64,000 nt of DNA, taken from contig NZ_JNCK01000001.1 of the NCBI RefSeq assembly GCF_000731955.1, positions 930,001 through 994,000 of the forward strand. The letters are read 5' to 3'. Under the pieces are notes generated by a model. The model saw nothing but the letters and a program-made list of their open reading frames with translations. It was not told where the DNA came from and made no database searches. Positions 19,834-30,415 of this stretch are shown piece by piece (positions within the stretch are counted from its first letter, which is position 1; every line of letters begins with the position of its first letter). This DNA comes from Halomonas zincidurans B6. GTDB lineage: Bacteria > Pseudomonadota > Gammaproteobacteria > Pseudomonadales > Halomonadaceae. The position numbers and the translations under genes are program-made.

Positions 19834-20568
19834 TCAGGAGGGCGGGTCGAGATGCGCTTCCAGCGAGCTGAGCAGGCCGCGCAGCAGCGAAAGTTCCTTG
19901 CGGTTGGGTTGGGCGCGGGCGAACAGCGCGTGCAGATGATCCGACGTCCGTGCATGGGGCTGATTGATGAATCCCGAGCCCTCCATGACGCGCTGCAGGT
20001 GCTCGTGGAAGTAGCCGAGCTGTTGCTGGGTCGGCAGCGGACCGTGGCTCGGCGAGGCCGTGGGCACCGCGTTATCGGCCCGCCGCCAGGCGCCATAGAC
20101 CTCATGGGCGAGCACCTGGACCGCCTGGGACAGGTTGAGCACGCCATAGTCGGGGTTGGCGGGGATGCTGACCTGGTGGGTGCAGTGGCGGATTTCGTCG
20201 TTGGTCAGGCCGTAGCGCTCGCGACCGAAGACCAACGCCACCGGGCCCCGTTCGGCATTGGCGACCAGCGTGCGAGCCATCTCGTCGGGTTCGTCGAAGT
20301 GCGGCAAGGGCAGGCTACGCAGGCGCGCGCTGGCGCCGATTACCTGCACGCAATCGCTGACCGCCGCTTCAAGGCTGGTGACGACCCGAGCCTGTTCGAC
20401 CACGTCGCTGGCACCGGCGGCCCGCCGCGTCGCTTCGGCATCGGGAAAGCAGCGTGGATTGACCAGCGTGAGCCGGGTGAGGCCCATGGTCTTCATGGCG
20501 CGGGCGCTGGCACCGATGTTGCCGGGGTGGAAGGTCTGGACGAGAACGATGCGAATATTGTCGAGCAT
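19834..20568 (-). CDS. trmJ: tRNA (cytidine/uridine-2'-O-)-methyltransferase TrmJ
   Basis: SPOUT-class enzyme that 2'-O-methylates position 32 of several tRNAs. The 244-residue product starts MLDNIRIVLVQTFHPGNIGASARAM, with the GNIGASARA family signature. It continues with the knot motifs VFGRERYGLTNDE and IPANPDYGVLNLSQAVQVLAHE. The start at 20568 was chosen because the frame runs on upstream into unrelated sequence with no family match. It is divergent from rlmM, with a gap of about 124 bp. Confidence 0.95.
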   Translation of the reverse strand: MLDNIRIVLVQTFHPGNIGASARAMKTMGLTRLTLVNPRCFPDAEATRRAAGASDVVEQARVVTSLEAAVSDCVQVIGASARLRSLPLPHFDEPDEMARTLVANAERGPVALVFGRERYGLTNDEIRHCTHQVSIPANPDYGVLNLSQAVQVLAHEVYGAWRRADNAVPTASPSHGPLPTQQQLGYFHEHLQRVMEGSGFINQPHARTSDHLHALFARAQPNRKELSLLRGLLSSLEAHLDPPS

Positions 20569-20692
20569 GCTGGGCGCTTGGTGGCGAAATTCCGTCAGTT
20601 TACGCGACGACTTCGGTCGGCACGAGTGCACTGCGTCGGGGTTGTCCGATAAGGGTGGCGCGGCTAGACTGCGCTCCTTCCAAGGAGTCGTC

Positions 20693-21817
20693 ATGCCGCC
20701 GAATTCATCTCCCCGCAAGCCGCACGCCAAGCCGGCGCCGACGTGCGTGCCCAGCGAGTTGCTGCTGTATTGCCGGCCGGGTTTCGAGAGCGACCTGAGC
20801 GCCGAACTGCAGGCCAGGACCGGCGCGCTGAATGCGCGCGACGTCGCCGGGCATGTGACGGCCGAGCCGGGTGCCGGGTATGTGCGCTGGGTTATGAGCG
20901 ATGGCCGGGCCGCCAATGTCCTGCATCGTGAACTGCCGCTCGATGCGCTGGTCTTCGCCCGCCAGTCGCTGGTTGCCTTGCCGCCGCTCGTCGGGCTGTC
21001 CCGGGAAGACCGGTTGACGCCGATCATCGCGCAGGTCGTCGCCAGCGGTTGGAGCTTCGAGTCGCTGTGGCAGGAGACGCCGGACTCCAATGAGGCCAAG
21101 GCCCTGGCTGGCTTGATGAAGGCACTGCAGAAGCCGCTGGAATCGACGTTGCGCAAGCGCGGCGCGCTGCGTCGCAAGGCCGGCGGGCGGCGTCTGCATC
21201 TTTACTGGACGACCGGCGACGGCGTGCAGCTGGGCATGAGTTTCCCGGGTAAACGCAGTGAGACGCTGGGCGGCATACGCCGGCTGCGCTCCCCCCATGA
21301 CGCGCCGAGCCGCTCCACGCTCAAGCTGGAGGAAGCCTGGCACGAATTCATCCCTCGCGAGGAATGGCCGGAGCGGCTGCACGCGGGGATGCAGGCGGCG
21401 GATCTGGGCGCGGCGCCGGGCGGCTGGACCTATCAGCTGGTACGCCAGGGCATGTACGTCTACGCCATCGACAATGGCCCCATGGGCCGCGAGCTGATGG
21501 CGACCGGTCAGGTCGAGCATCTGCGCGAGGATGGCTTCACCTGGCAGCCGCCGCAGCGCCTGGACTGGCTGGTGTGTGATATCGTCGACAAGCCGATGCG
21601 GGTCGTCGACATGGTCGAGCGCTGGCTGTTAAAGCGCTGGTGTCGCGAGGCGGTGTTCAACCTGAAGCTGCCGATGAAGCAGCGCTGGGCGGAAGTGGCG
21701 CGCTGTCTCGAGCGGCTGGAAGCGCGTCTGGCGGATGCCGGAGTCGAGGCACGCATCGCCTGCAAGCAGCTCTATCACGATCGCGAGGAGGTTACCGTCC
21801 ACGTGCGGCTGTCATGA
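20693..21817 (+). CDS. rlmM: 23S rRNA C2498 2'-O-ribose methyltransferase RlmM
   Basis: SAM-dependent enzyme methylating C2498 in the peptidyl-transferase region. The 374-residue protein has an N-terminal THUMP-like region and a C-terminal Rossmann methyltransferase with the SAM site ADLGAAPGGWTYQL (about 236-249). Downstream are the DWLVCDIVDKP block and a lysine in NLKLPMK that fits the K-D-K-E tetrad. ATG at 20693 follows AAGGAG with 5-nt spacing; the frame is open much further upstream but only as the shadow of trmJ. Confidence 0.95.
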   Translation: MPPNSSPRKPHAKPAPTCVPSELLLYCRPGFESDLSAELQARTGALNARDVAGHVTAEPGAGYVRWVMSDGRAANVLHRELPLDALVFARQSLVALPPLVGLSREDRLTPIIAQVVASGWSFESLWQETPDSNEAKALAGLMKALQKPLESTLRKRGALRRKAGGRRLHLYWTTGDGVQLGMSFPGKRSETLGGIRRLRSPHDAPSRSTLKLEEAWHEFIPREEWPERLHAGMQAADLGAAPGGWTYQLVRQGMYVYAIDNGPMGRELMATGQVEHLREDGFTWQPPQRLDWLVCDIVDKPMRVVDMVERWLLKRWCREAVFNLKLPMKQRWAEVARCLERLEARLADAGVEARIACKQLYHDREEVTVHVRLS

Positions 21818-21853
21818 CCCTATACATCCAACACGCCACCCGAGAGGCCAACG

Positions 21854-22102
21854 ATGGATCCGCAATCCGATTCCTACGATGCCAATGCCGAGCTGGATAC
21901 CACCGGGCTCTACTGCCCCGAGCCGATCATGCTGATGCATAACCGAATACGCGACATGCGCGCCGGCGAGGTGCTCAAGGTCGTCGCCAGCGATCCCGCG
22001 ACCACCCGCGACGTGCCCAAGTTTTGTAACTTCCTGGGCCACGAACTGCTCGCCCAGGAGCAGCGCGGCGACGACTATCTCTACTATATCCGCCTTGGCT
22101 GA
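21854..22102 (+). CDS. tusA: Sulfurtransferase TusA
   Basis: Small sulfur carrier that passes persulfide sulfur from IscS to the TusBCD relay for 2-thiouridine in tRNA. The 82-residue product has the invariant CPEP motif (C21), which carries the persulfide, within DTTGLYCPEPIM. It then has the family block VLKVVASDPATTRDVPKFC. It follows rlmM by 36 bp on the same strand, so cotranscription is likely. A short inverted repeat (CCTTGGC/GCCAAGG) spans the stop codon. Confidence 0.95.
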   Translation: MDPQSDSYDANAELDTTGLYCPEPIMLMHNRIRDMRAGEVLKVVASDPATTRDVPKFCNFLGHELLAQEQRGDDYLYYIRLG

Positions 22103-22110
22103 CGCCAAGG

Positions 22111-22275
22111 CTATCGCAGATAGCGTTGTCGCTCGGGGCTGATCCGCCGATAAGCCTGCGAGCGGGGCCGGCCTTCCGGAGGCGCTGTGAATACCTCCAT
22201 GTACGCTACCGACGCCATCTGACCGCCATGGATGGCGGAAATGCCGGAAAAGTCAGGAACTTTCTTTCCGGCCAT
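22111..22275 (-). CDS. Small basic protein of unknown function (54 aa)
   Basis: A 54-residue frame beginning ATG at 22275 with an excellent AGGAGG ribosome site 9 nt upstream. The peptide (start MAGKKVPDFSGISAIHGG) is basic, Arg/Tyr-rich at the end and has no signal or membrane segment. It occupies most of the gap between tusA and the next minus-strand gene and reads in the same direction as that upstream gene, from which it is about 120 bp away. I do not recognise it. The strong ribosome site is the main support; homologues in related genomes would decide. Confidence 0.55.
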   Translation of the reverse strand: MAGKKVPDFSGISAIHGGQMASVAYMEVFTAPPEGRPRSQAYRRISPERQRYLR

Positions 22276-22394
22276 GGCGTCGGACCTCCTCTTCGGCTTA
22301 TCACCGGTGCCCCTCGTCAGTTCAACTGCGATTGCCCTGGGCTGACGCGGCTCGCCTTGGCTGAAGCCTCGCCGGGCCTCGCGACTGCCTTCAA

Positions 22395-23090
22395 TCAGTC
22401 GTCGTGACCCACCATGCAGGCCAGCGCCTCGAGGGTGGCCGGGTCCTCCTGGCGAATGCGATTGGCGATGGCCCGCTGGAAGAAGTAGACCACCTGATGG
22501 CGGCTGTGGCCGGGATACAAGCAATCGTCGCCGGCGACCACCGGGGTCGACTCGACCCGGCTCTCGTCGACCAGCAGGGCCTCGATCGTGCCATTGTTGT
22601 AGAGCCGCCAGCCGAACACCAGCTTGAGCTGCCAGGTCGTCGCCTCCTCGTCGAGGCACAAGGCATGCGTGCCCAGCGTCTCGGGCAACTGCTGAAGAAG
22701 GGTCGTTTCGCCGCTCTCCTCGTAATCGAAATAGGCGGCGGCATGCTCGAGTTCGTAGACCTTGTGCTCGGGCGCGGTGTAGAAGATCTCTTCGGTTTCG
22801 GGATCGCGGTAGCCGACGAAGTGACCGTGCTCCGGATCGTCGAGATCGTGACAGGGTGTCAGCGCTTCCATCCACGGCACCAGGCCGACCACCTCCCCGT
22901 CGTCGCGCAGGCCCCAGGCGAGCAACGGCATGCCGTAGAGCGTGTCGAGATCGGAGGCCAGATGATAGACCATCTCGAGGCCGTCCAGCTCGGGGGCGAG
23001 GCGAACCAGATGACGCTTGGCCCTCAGCCGGTTGCGCATGGTCTCCAGATCGATGACCTGGGCGGAGCGGGGGGACATTGGGATACCCAT
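22395..23090 (-). CDS. Hypothetical protein (231 aa)
   Basis: A soluble, acidic, mixed alpha/beta protein with no signal peptide or membrane segment. I chose ATG at 23090 because GGAGGG lies upstream. Visible features are an N-terminal basic helix (LETMRNRLRAKRHLVRLAPEL), repeated acidic stretches (DLDDPEHGHF, DYEESGET) and a C-terminal helix with VVYFFQRAIANRIRQEDP. No catalytic signature is recognisable. It lies between tusA and the MATE exporter gene, separated from the latter by 71 bp, and may be cotranscribed with it. Confidence 0.78.
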   Translation of the reverse strand: MGIPMSPRSAQVIDLETMRNRLRAKRHLVRLAPELDGLEMVYHLASDLDTLYGMPLLAWGLRDDGEVVGLVPWMEALTPCHDLDDPEHGHFVGYRDPETEEIFYTAPEHKVYELEHAAAYFDYEESGETTLLQQLPETLGTHALCLDEEATTWQLKLVFGWRLYNNGTIEALLVDESRVESTPVVAGDDCLYPGHSRHQVVYFFQRAIANRIRQEDPATLEALACMVGHDD

Positions 23091-23161
23091 GGTTACCCTC
23101 CTCATCGGCAAGATTTCGGCCTAGGCCTCGATTCACTATTAGCACAGCTCGCCAGTCGAAG

Positions 23162-24613
23162 TTAACCCCTGTCGACGGACGCGCGTGCAACGCTGACATC
23201 GGTATTCCCCCGGCTGACCCGCCAGAGACGCCATCCCAGCAGCAGCGCGGCGACGCTCAATCCCGCAACCAGGCCGAGCCAGTAGCCGTAGACGCCGAGC
23301 GGCTGCCAGTCGCCGATACCGGCGCTGCCCAGCAGGTAGCCGCCGCCGAGACCCACCGCCCAGTAGGACACCAGGGTGATCGCCATGATGATGCGCGTAT
23401 CCTTGTAGCCGCGCAGCGCCCCGGCCAGGTTGACCTGCAGGGCGTCGGAGAACTGATAGATCATGGCCAGCCAGATCAGCGACACCGCCAGCGACTGGAC
23501 CTGTTCGTTGGGCGAGTACAGCGCCACCACCGGCCCGGCGGTGAGCCACAGGATCAGGTCGTTGAGCAGCGCCACCAGCAGACAGGCGACGATGCCGTTC
23601 CAGGCCACGAAAGCGGCGCCGCGGCGCTGCCCGCTGCCCAGCGTGTGACCGACACGTATCGTCAATGCCATGCCCAGTGACAGCGGCAGCATGAACAGGA
23701 TCGAGGTGTAGTTGAGCGCGATCTGGTGGGCGGCGACGGCAATCTCCCCGAAGCTGGCGATGAACAGCGCGATCAGCGTGAACAACGTCACTTCGACGAA
23801 GATCGCCACGCCGATCGGCGCGCCGACATGCAGCAATTCACCGAGCATGGCGCGTTGCGGGCGGGCCAGCCTCGACCACAGGTTCAAGGAAGCGAATATC
23901 GCGCTGCGCTGCGTATAGATCAGCAGCGCCAGGCACATCACCCACATCGCCAGCGCGGTGGCGATGCCGCAGCCCACCGCGCCCAGTGCCGGTAACCGGC
24001 TCAACCCCAGCGGCAGGGCGTCGCCGAACAGCGTCTCGAGGCCGGGACCGCCGTAGATCAGCAGATAATTGAAGGGAACGTTCACGCCCAGCCCCAGCAG
24101 GCTGATCCATAATGCCGGACGGGTATGGTTCATGCCGTCGGCGAAGGCACGCAGCGCCTGGAAGGCGGCCACGCCCGGCATGCCGAAGGCGACCATCGCC
24201 AGGTAGCTGGCCGAGAGCGAAGCCACGGGCTCGGGCACTGCCATCAGACGAAACACCGGCATCACCGCGAACGCCAGCAACAAGGCGGCGATCACCCCGA
24301 GACCCAGCGCCAGCCACAGGGCCTGATGCACGAAGGGCCGGATCCGGTCGACACGCTTGCCGCCCAGCAACTGGGCGACGATCGGTGTCAGGCCCATCAG
24401 CGTGCCGGTGGCGAACAGCATCAACGGCAGCCACAGGCTGGAACCCACCGAGATCGCCGCGAGATCGGTGGCGCTGGCGCGCCCGGCCATGATCACGTCG
24501 GTCACGCTCATTCCCGACTGGGCGAGTTGCGCACCGCAGATGGGCAGCGCCAGGCGGATCAGCGCGGCGTTTTCTCGCCGCCAGCGCTGCCAGCGGTTTG
24601 TGGTCGTCACCAC
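23162..24613 (-). CDS. norM: MATE family multidrug exporter (NorM-like)
   Basis: Inner-membrane sodium- or proton-driven antiporter that exports cationic drugs. The 483-residue product has twelve hydrophobic segments in two homologous halves. Family landmarks are PICGAQLAQSGMSVTDVIMAGR near the N-terminus, SSLWLPLMLFATGTLMGLTPIVAQ, and AHQIALNYTSILFMLPLSLGMA opening the second half. The start is the GTG at 24613, preceded by GGGAG at 7-nt spacing; the frame extends upstream to 24790 over the divergent epmC promoter, which I rejected. Substrates cannot be told from sequence. Confidence 0.9.
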   Translation of the reverse strand: MVTTTNRWQRWRRENAALIRLALPICGAQLAQSGMSVTDVIMAGRASATDLAAISVGSSLWLPLMLFATGTLMGLTPIVAQLLGGKRVDRIRPFVHQALWLALGLGVIAALLLAFAVMPVFRLMAVPEPVASLSASYLAMVAFGMPGVAAFQALRAFADGMNHTRPALWISLLGLGVNVPFNYLLIYGGPGLETLFGDALPLGLSRLPALGAVGCGIATALAMWVMCLALLIYTQRSAIFASLNLWSRLARPQRAMLGELLHVGAPIGVAIFVEVTLFTLIALFIASFGEIAVAAHQIALNYTSILFMLPLSLGMALTIRVGHTLGSGQRRGAAFVAWNGIVACLLVALLNDLILWLTAGPVVALYSPNEQVQSLAVSLIWLAMIYQFSDALQVNLAGALRGYKDTRIIMAITLVSYWAVGLGGGYLLGSAGIGDWQPLGVYGYWLGLVAGLSVAALLLGWRLWRVSRGNTDVSVARASVDRG

Positions 24614-24749
24614 GGCGACGCTCCCTATCGGCCGGCGGAGGAAACCGCATTCTAGGGGACTCGCGACGGCCTGCCTACGGCGACCGTCGTCGCAGGGTCG
24701 GACCGGCAAGCGGATGCCAGCCGGGCGGACGACACGTATAATGTCGGCC

Positions 24750-25334
24750 ATGAACGAAGCTAGCGGCTCCCATCGCATCGACGACGTCATCGCGCTGTTC
24801 GACGGTCTGTTTGGCGCCGTTCACCGCACCCGGCTGGTGAGCGGCGGCGATGAGCCGCTGTACCGGCCGGCCGCGCATGGCGATGGCCACCACCAGGTGA
24901 TCTTCACGCGCGACTATTTCGCCAGCGCGCTGCACGAGATCAGCCACTGGTGCATCGCCGGCGAGCGCCGCCGGCAACTCGAGGACTACGGCTACTGGTA
25001 TTGCCCCGATGGGCGCGATGGCAACATGCAGCAGGCGTTCGAGAACGCCGAGGTGGCGCCGCAGGCCCTGGAGTTGCTGTTCTCGCGGGCCTGTCGGCGA
25101 CGCTTCCACGTCAGCGTCGACAATCTCGGTGACATGGCGGTCGATCGCCACGCCTTCGGGGCGCGCGTCGAGGCCCGCGCCGAACGCTATCGGCGCGAGG
25201 GGTTGCCGCGGCGTGGCGAAGCGTTTCGCGCCGCGCTCGAAGCCTTCTATCGCCACGGCGCGTCGCGCGATGACGCGATCACCGAGGGCCGCGAGCGGCT
25301 GGCTCGCGGTGCGGCGGCGAGCTGCATAGCGTGA
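24750..25334 (+). CDS. epmC: Elongation factor P hydroxylase EpmC
   Basis: Hydroxylates the beta-lysylated lysine of elongation factor P, the last step of the EpmB-EpmA-EpmC route. The 194-residue product has the strongly conserved HEISHWCIAG block (62-71) with candidate iron ligands, followed by DYGYWYCPDGRDGN. Two starts are possible, ATG at 24741 or 24750. A TATAAT at 24737-24742 overlaps the first ATG, so transcription probably starts near 24750 and the message may be leaderless. epmA and epmB are not in this window. Confidence 0.92.
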   Translation: MNEASGSHRIDDVIALFDGLFGAVHRTRLVSGGDEPLYRPAAHGDGHHQVIFTRDYFASALHEISHWCIAGERRRQLEDYGYWYCPDGRDGNMQQAFENAEVAPQALELLFSRACRRRFHVSVDNLGDMAVDRHAFGARVEARAERYRREGLPRRGEAFRAALEAFYRHGASRDDAITEGRERLARGAAASCIA

Positions 25335-25347
25335 CGGATGCCCCGGG

Positions 25348-25833
25348 CTAGTTCGCGGCGTCCTCGATCAGGCGCCGGTGAAGGTAGAGCATGACCTGCA
25401 CTTCGTGGTCGGGGCGCAGCGGCTCGAGGCCCAGCTCGCTGAACAGCTCGTTGCGCGCGCGGGCCCATTCGCCGGTGGCGAGGTCGGGGTACAGGCTCTC
25501 GGCCGGGGCCAGCTCGACGAACGGGTCGACGCCATAGTCGTCGAACAGCCGCGACAACCCGGCCTCGTCGTCGAACACCCCGGCGGTGAACAGCGTGGCG
25601 CTGTAATGGTCGCCCTCGAGTTCGCGGATCACGTCCAGCGGGCTGACGCCGAAGGTGCGCAGCTCCTCCAGGCTGTAGTCGCCGAGCTTGAGCAGTTCGT
25701 CATTCAGCCACTCGTCGTCGGGCTGGATCAGGGTGTGCTTGATCTGGCCGTCGGGCAGCGCCCAGGCGATGGCCAGCGGGAGTGCATCGTCTTCACCGGT
25801 CTCGACGGTGATGAAGCCGGGATAATCCGCCAT
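25348..25833 (-). CDS. Hypothetical protein, possibly a degenerate DnaQ-like exonuclease fold
   Basis: A 161-residue acidic soluble protein. The beginning (FITVETGEDDALPLAIAWALPDG) resembles the first exonuclease block of DEDD 3'-5' exonucleases (DxETTG followed by an IAWA-like strand), but the first Asp is replaced and later Asp motifs are not convincing, so activity is doubtful. The rest (LFDDYGVDPFVELAPAESLY, then VQVMLYLHRRL) looks RNase H-like in pattern only. Its ATG overlaps the stop codon of tatD by one base, so it is probably coexpressed with it. Confidence 0.7.
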   Translation of the reverse strand: MADYPGFITVETGEDDALPLAIAWALPDGQIKHTLIQPDDEWLNDELLKLGDYSLEELRTFGVSPLDVIRELEGDHYSATLFTAGVFDDEAGLSRLFDDYGVDPFVELAPAESLYPDLATGEWARARNELFSELGLEPLRPDHEVQVMLYLHRRLIEDAAN

Positions 25834-26696
25834 CAGTTATCCTCCAAGCGGAAGAAGCGCCGCGCCGTTGCGGTGGTTGCCCGGCAGATGTCGCCCTCGC
25901 CGTCGCCGCGCCAGTGGGCGATCTCGCCGACGATCCAGGGTAGCAGCGCGGGCTCGTGGCGCCGCCCGGGCGCCTTGGCCGGCAGGTTGCGCGGCAGCAG
26001 GTAGGGGCAGTCGGTCTCGACCATCAGCCGATTGAGCGGTATGTCGGCGAGCAGTTCGCGCAGGTGATGGCCGCGGCGCTCGTCGCACAGCCAGCCGGTC
26101 AGGCCGATGTGCAGGTCGAGATCGAGATAGCCGTGCAGCGTCTTGCGCTCGCCGGTGAAGCAGTGGATGACCGCGTCGGCGATGTCGTCGCGCCAGCTCC
26201 TGAGCATCTCGAGCATGCGCGGACCGGCATCGCGCTCGTGAATGAACAGCGGCAGGCCGGCCTCGACGGCGAGCCCTAGCTGCGCTTCGAAGGCGCGCTC
26301 CTGATCGGCCGGCGACGAGAAGTTGCGGTTGAAGTCGAGCCCGCATTCGCCGACGGCGACGATTCCCGGCTCGCGGTATAGCGCGGCGAACTCCTGGGCC
26401 GGCGTGGCCGACCATTGGCTGGCCTCGTGGGGGTGCACGCCGGCGGTGGCGTGGAGTCCGCGATGGCGCGCGGCCAGCTCGAGGGCCTGATGCGCGTGCT
26501 CAAGGTCGGTGCCGGTGACGATCAGCGTCCCGACGCCGGCGTCGCGAGCGCGCTCGATCACTGCCTGGACGTCGCGGCGGAAGCTGTCGTGGGTCAGGTT
26601 GGCGCCGATGTCGACCAGCGGCGCAGCGGCCTTGAAGCGCAGCGTGTCGGGCAACGGGTTGGCGCTGTCGGCGATGCCTGGCGAGGTGTCGCTCAC
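25833..26696 (-). CDS. tatD: TatD family metal-dependent deoxyribonuclease
   Basis: TIM-barrel metal hydrolase of the TatD family, a 3'-5' exonuclease linked to repair of oxidised DNA. The 287-residue product contains the metal and active-site blocks LVDIGANLTHDSF, TAGVHPHEA, AVGECGLDFNRNFS, FIHERDA, VIHCFTGE and LMVETDCPYLLPR. The NRNFS variant of the Asp/Tyr block and the IGANL start point to the TatD branch rather than YcfH. The start is GTG at 26696, preceded by AGGAG; an upstream ATG at 26726 lacks a ribosome site. It is divergent from uup. Confidence 0.92.
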   Translation of the reverse strand: MSDTSPGIADSANPLPDTLRFKAAAPLVDIGANLTHDSFRRDVQAVIERARDAGVGTLIVTGTDLEHAHQALELAARHRGLHATAGVHPHEASQWSATPAQEFAALYREPGIVAVGECGLDFNRNFSSPADQERAFEAQLGLAVEAGLPLFIHERDAGPRMLEMLRSWRDDIADAVIHCFTGERKTLHGYLDLDLHIGLTGWLCDERRGHHLRELLADIPLNRLMVETDCPYLLPRNLPAKAPGRRHEPALLPWIVGEIAHWRGDGEGDICRATTATARRFFRLEDN

Positions 26697-26815
26697 GTCG
26701 ATCTCCTGGGTCGCGGGAACGATCATTGTAACCAAGGCCACGCGGCGCCGGCCATGCGTTACAATGCCCGTTCTTGAAACATATTCTTCTTGAAACTCTC
26801 CACGACGAGGTAGGC

Positions 26816-28747
<1,932 letters not shown>

Positions 28748-28750
28748 CAC

Positions 28751-28779
28751 GGCCACGGGCCGGCTGGCGGCCCGTGGTC
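28751..28779. terminator. Hairpin between uup and the stress-protein gene
   Basis: CCACGGGCC (28753-28761) pairs perfectly with GGCCCGTGG (28769-28777) in the 48-bp gap between convergent genes. No T run follows on either strand, so it is a probable but weak bidirectional terminator. Confidence 0.4.
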
Positions 28780-28795
28780 ATGTTCAGGCGGCCGG

Positions 28796-29251
28796 TCATT
28801 CGTCGGTTTCGCCGTCCTTGCCGACGCGTACCGCGAGGACGTCGCATTCGGCGCCATGCAACACACCCGTGGATGTCGAACCCAGCAGCAGGGCGAAGCC
28901 ATGGCGGCCATGCGAACCGACCACGATCAGATCGACGCCATGTTCCTTCGAGAAACGGTGGATTTCGGTATCCGGCATGCCCACCACTACATATTGATCT
29001 TCTCGCGGGATGTCGTGGGGATCGGCGATCTCGGCCAGGCGATGCTTGGCATGGTCGTCGAGTTGATCTTGAATGCTGGTCAAGTCCATGGGGATGTCGC
29101 CACCGTAGGCAAAGCCCAGTGGCTCCAGGGTATGCATGACCGACAGCTTGGCGTGATTACGCCGAGCAATGGGAATGGCGCGCTCCAGCACCTTGTATGA
29201 ATCCTTGGTCAGATCCACGGCGACCAGCACATGATGGTATTCGTTACTCAT
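28796..29251 (-). CDS. Universal stress protein, UspA family
   Basis: A single-domain 151-residue Usp. It starts HHVLVAVDLTKDS, where the Asp sits in the first nucleotide-contact position. The ATP-binding signature near the C-terminus is GSHGRHGFALLLGST, matching the G-2X-G-9X-G(S/T) pattern, so nucleotide binding is expected. Such proteins form dimers in the cytoplasm and modulate stress responses; in halomonads one Usp is tied to compatible-solute transport, but nothing in this neighbourhood shows that role. The start has a GGGAAG-like ribosome site. Confidence 0.93.
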   Translation of the reverse strand: MSNEYHHVLVAVDLTKDSYKVLERAIPIARRNHAKLSVMHTLEPLGFAYGGDIPMDLTSIQDQLDDHAKHRLAEIADPHDIPREDQYVVVGMPDTEIHRFSKEHGVDLIVVGSHGRHGFALLLGSTSTGVLHGAECDVLAVRVGKDGETDE

Positions 29252-29347
29252 GGGAAGGGCCCTCCCTCATTCAACGATTGGATGCAGTCACTCTAAATCG
29301 AGAGTGTTTGCCTCACAATGAGCCTAATCAACGTTTCAGGATACGAC

Positions 29348-29872
29348 ATGACGTTTTGGCTGATTCTCGCAGTGACCATGTTGGCGATCATTTCGCCGGC
29401 CGTGTGGCTGCGGCCCTCGCGACGCGAGCACCGGATCGCCGCATTGCGCCAGGCGGCGCGGGAAGCAGGCGTTGCTGTGGGCTTTTCCAAGTCGCCGCTG
29501 CACATGGCACCGGCCGACCTGGCGAGCTATCGTTGGCGTTACCCGCAGACGCGTCCAGGACCGCGTTGCGTACTGGTGCGCGAGGCGCATGCCAGTACGC
29601 AGTTGAAGCCGTACGGGACGAACTGGCGTTGGCGGATCGAGCCGCTGCGGCGCTTGCCCGCGGAGGCGGACCAACGGCTGCAGCAACTCCTGGCGCTCTT
29701 GCCGGAGGATGCGCTGGTGCTCGAGTCGACTCGCGACCATCTATGGCTGTGGTGGGGCGAGTCGCTGGACGCGGCGGCGTTCAGCGACATCGAAAGGTCC
29801 ATGGCGAGGCTGCGCGATGCCCTGGAGGGCGATGAGGCAAGCCGCGGCGCGCCCAATGTGCCGCCTGGCTAG
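29348..29872 (+). CDS. Membrane-anchored hypothetical protein
   Basis: A 174-residue protein with one N-terminal membrane helix (residues 1-20, TFWLILAVTMLAIISPAVWL), then a basic cytoplasmic segment (RPSRREHRIAALRQAAREAG) and a soluble domain with WRWRIEPLRRLP and LWLWWGESLD. I chose the ATG at 29348 with CAGGA 6 nt before it over one at 29318. The topology recalls short YajC-like proteins, but the length and the rest do not match, so no function is given. It lies alone between a convergent MarR gene and a divergent stress-protein gene. Confidence 0.75.
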   Translation: MTFWLILAVTMLAIISPAVWLRPSRREHRIAALRQAAREAGVAVGFSKSPLHMAPADLASYRWRYPQTRPGPRCVLVREAHASTQLKPYGTNWRWRIEPLRRLPAEADQRLQQLLALLPEDALVLESTRDHLWLWWGESLDAAAFSDIERSMARLRDALEGDEASRGAPNVPPG

Positions 29873-29900
29873 CGCCCCGAAGGCGCGGGCGGCAGCGGTG

Positions 29901-30362
29901 CTAGCAGTCGCCCCCGGGGCTGCGCGTCTGTAGACGCTGGGCGTTGCGCTCGATGCGGTTCAGCAGGTCCTCGAGAGTGGCGACTTCCTGGGGCGAGATG
30001 CCTTCGAGTATCTCGGTGCGCGCCTGGTCGGCAATCGATACGATCTGTTCCAGCATGGGCATGGCGCTTTCGGTCAGGTAGACCCGCTTGGTGCGCCGGT
30101 CGTTGGGGCAGGGGCGGCGCTCGATCAGGCCTTGATCGCTCAACTGATCAAGCGTACGCACCAGCGAGGGCGCCTCGACGCCGATGGCGCGAGCCAGGTC
30201 GCACTGCGGCTGGCCATCGCCCATCTGCCAGAGATGGTAAAGGGTGACCCAACGGGTCTGGGTCAGATCCAGCGGCGCCAGACGCTCATCGAGGATGGCG
30301 CGCCACAGGCGCGGCAGGCGGGACAGTTTGAATCCGATGGTCTCAGGCATTGGGGTTGTCAT
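29901..30362 (-). CDS. MarR/SlyA family transcriptional regulator
   Basis: A 153-residue dimeric winged-helix regulator. The N-terminal dimerisation helix (FKLSRLPRLWRAILDERLAPLDLT) is followed by the recognition region LARAIGVEAPSLVRTLDQLSDQGLIERRPCPNDRRTKRVYLT. The Asp-Arg wing (NDRRTKRV) is the canonical MarR signature, and the overall pattern is closest to the SlyA branch. It lies 53 bp downstream of the DUF5924 gene on the same strand and may be cotranscribed. Ligand and targets are unknown; no clear autoregulatory palindrome was found. Confidence 0.9.
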   Translation of the reverse strand: MTTPMPETIGFKLSRLPRLWRAILDERLAPLDLTQTRWVTLYHLWQMGDGQPQCDLARAIGVEAPSLVRTLDQLSDQGLIERRPCPNDRRTKRVYLTESAMPMLEQIVSIADQARTEILEGISPQEVATLEDLLNRIERNAQRLQTRSPGGDC

Positions 30363-30415
30363 TTCGCAGGCTAATATTCAGTCGATTGTCCGTAAACCGT
30401 AGCGCAATGCAACCC

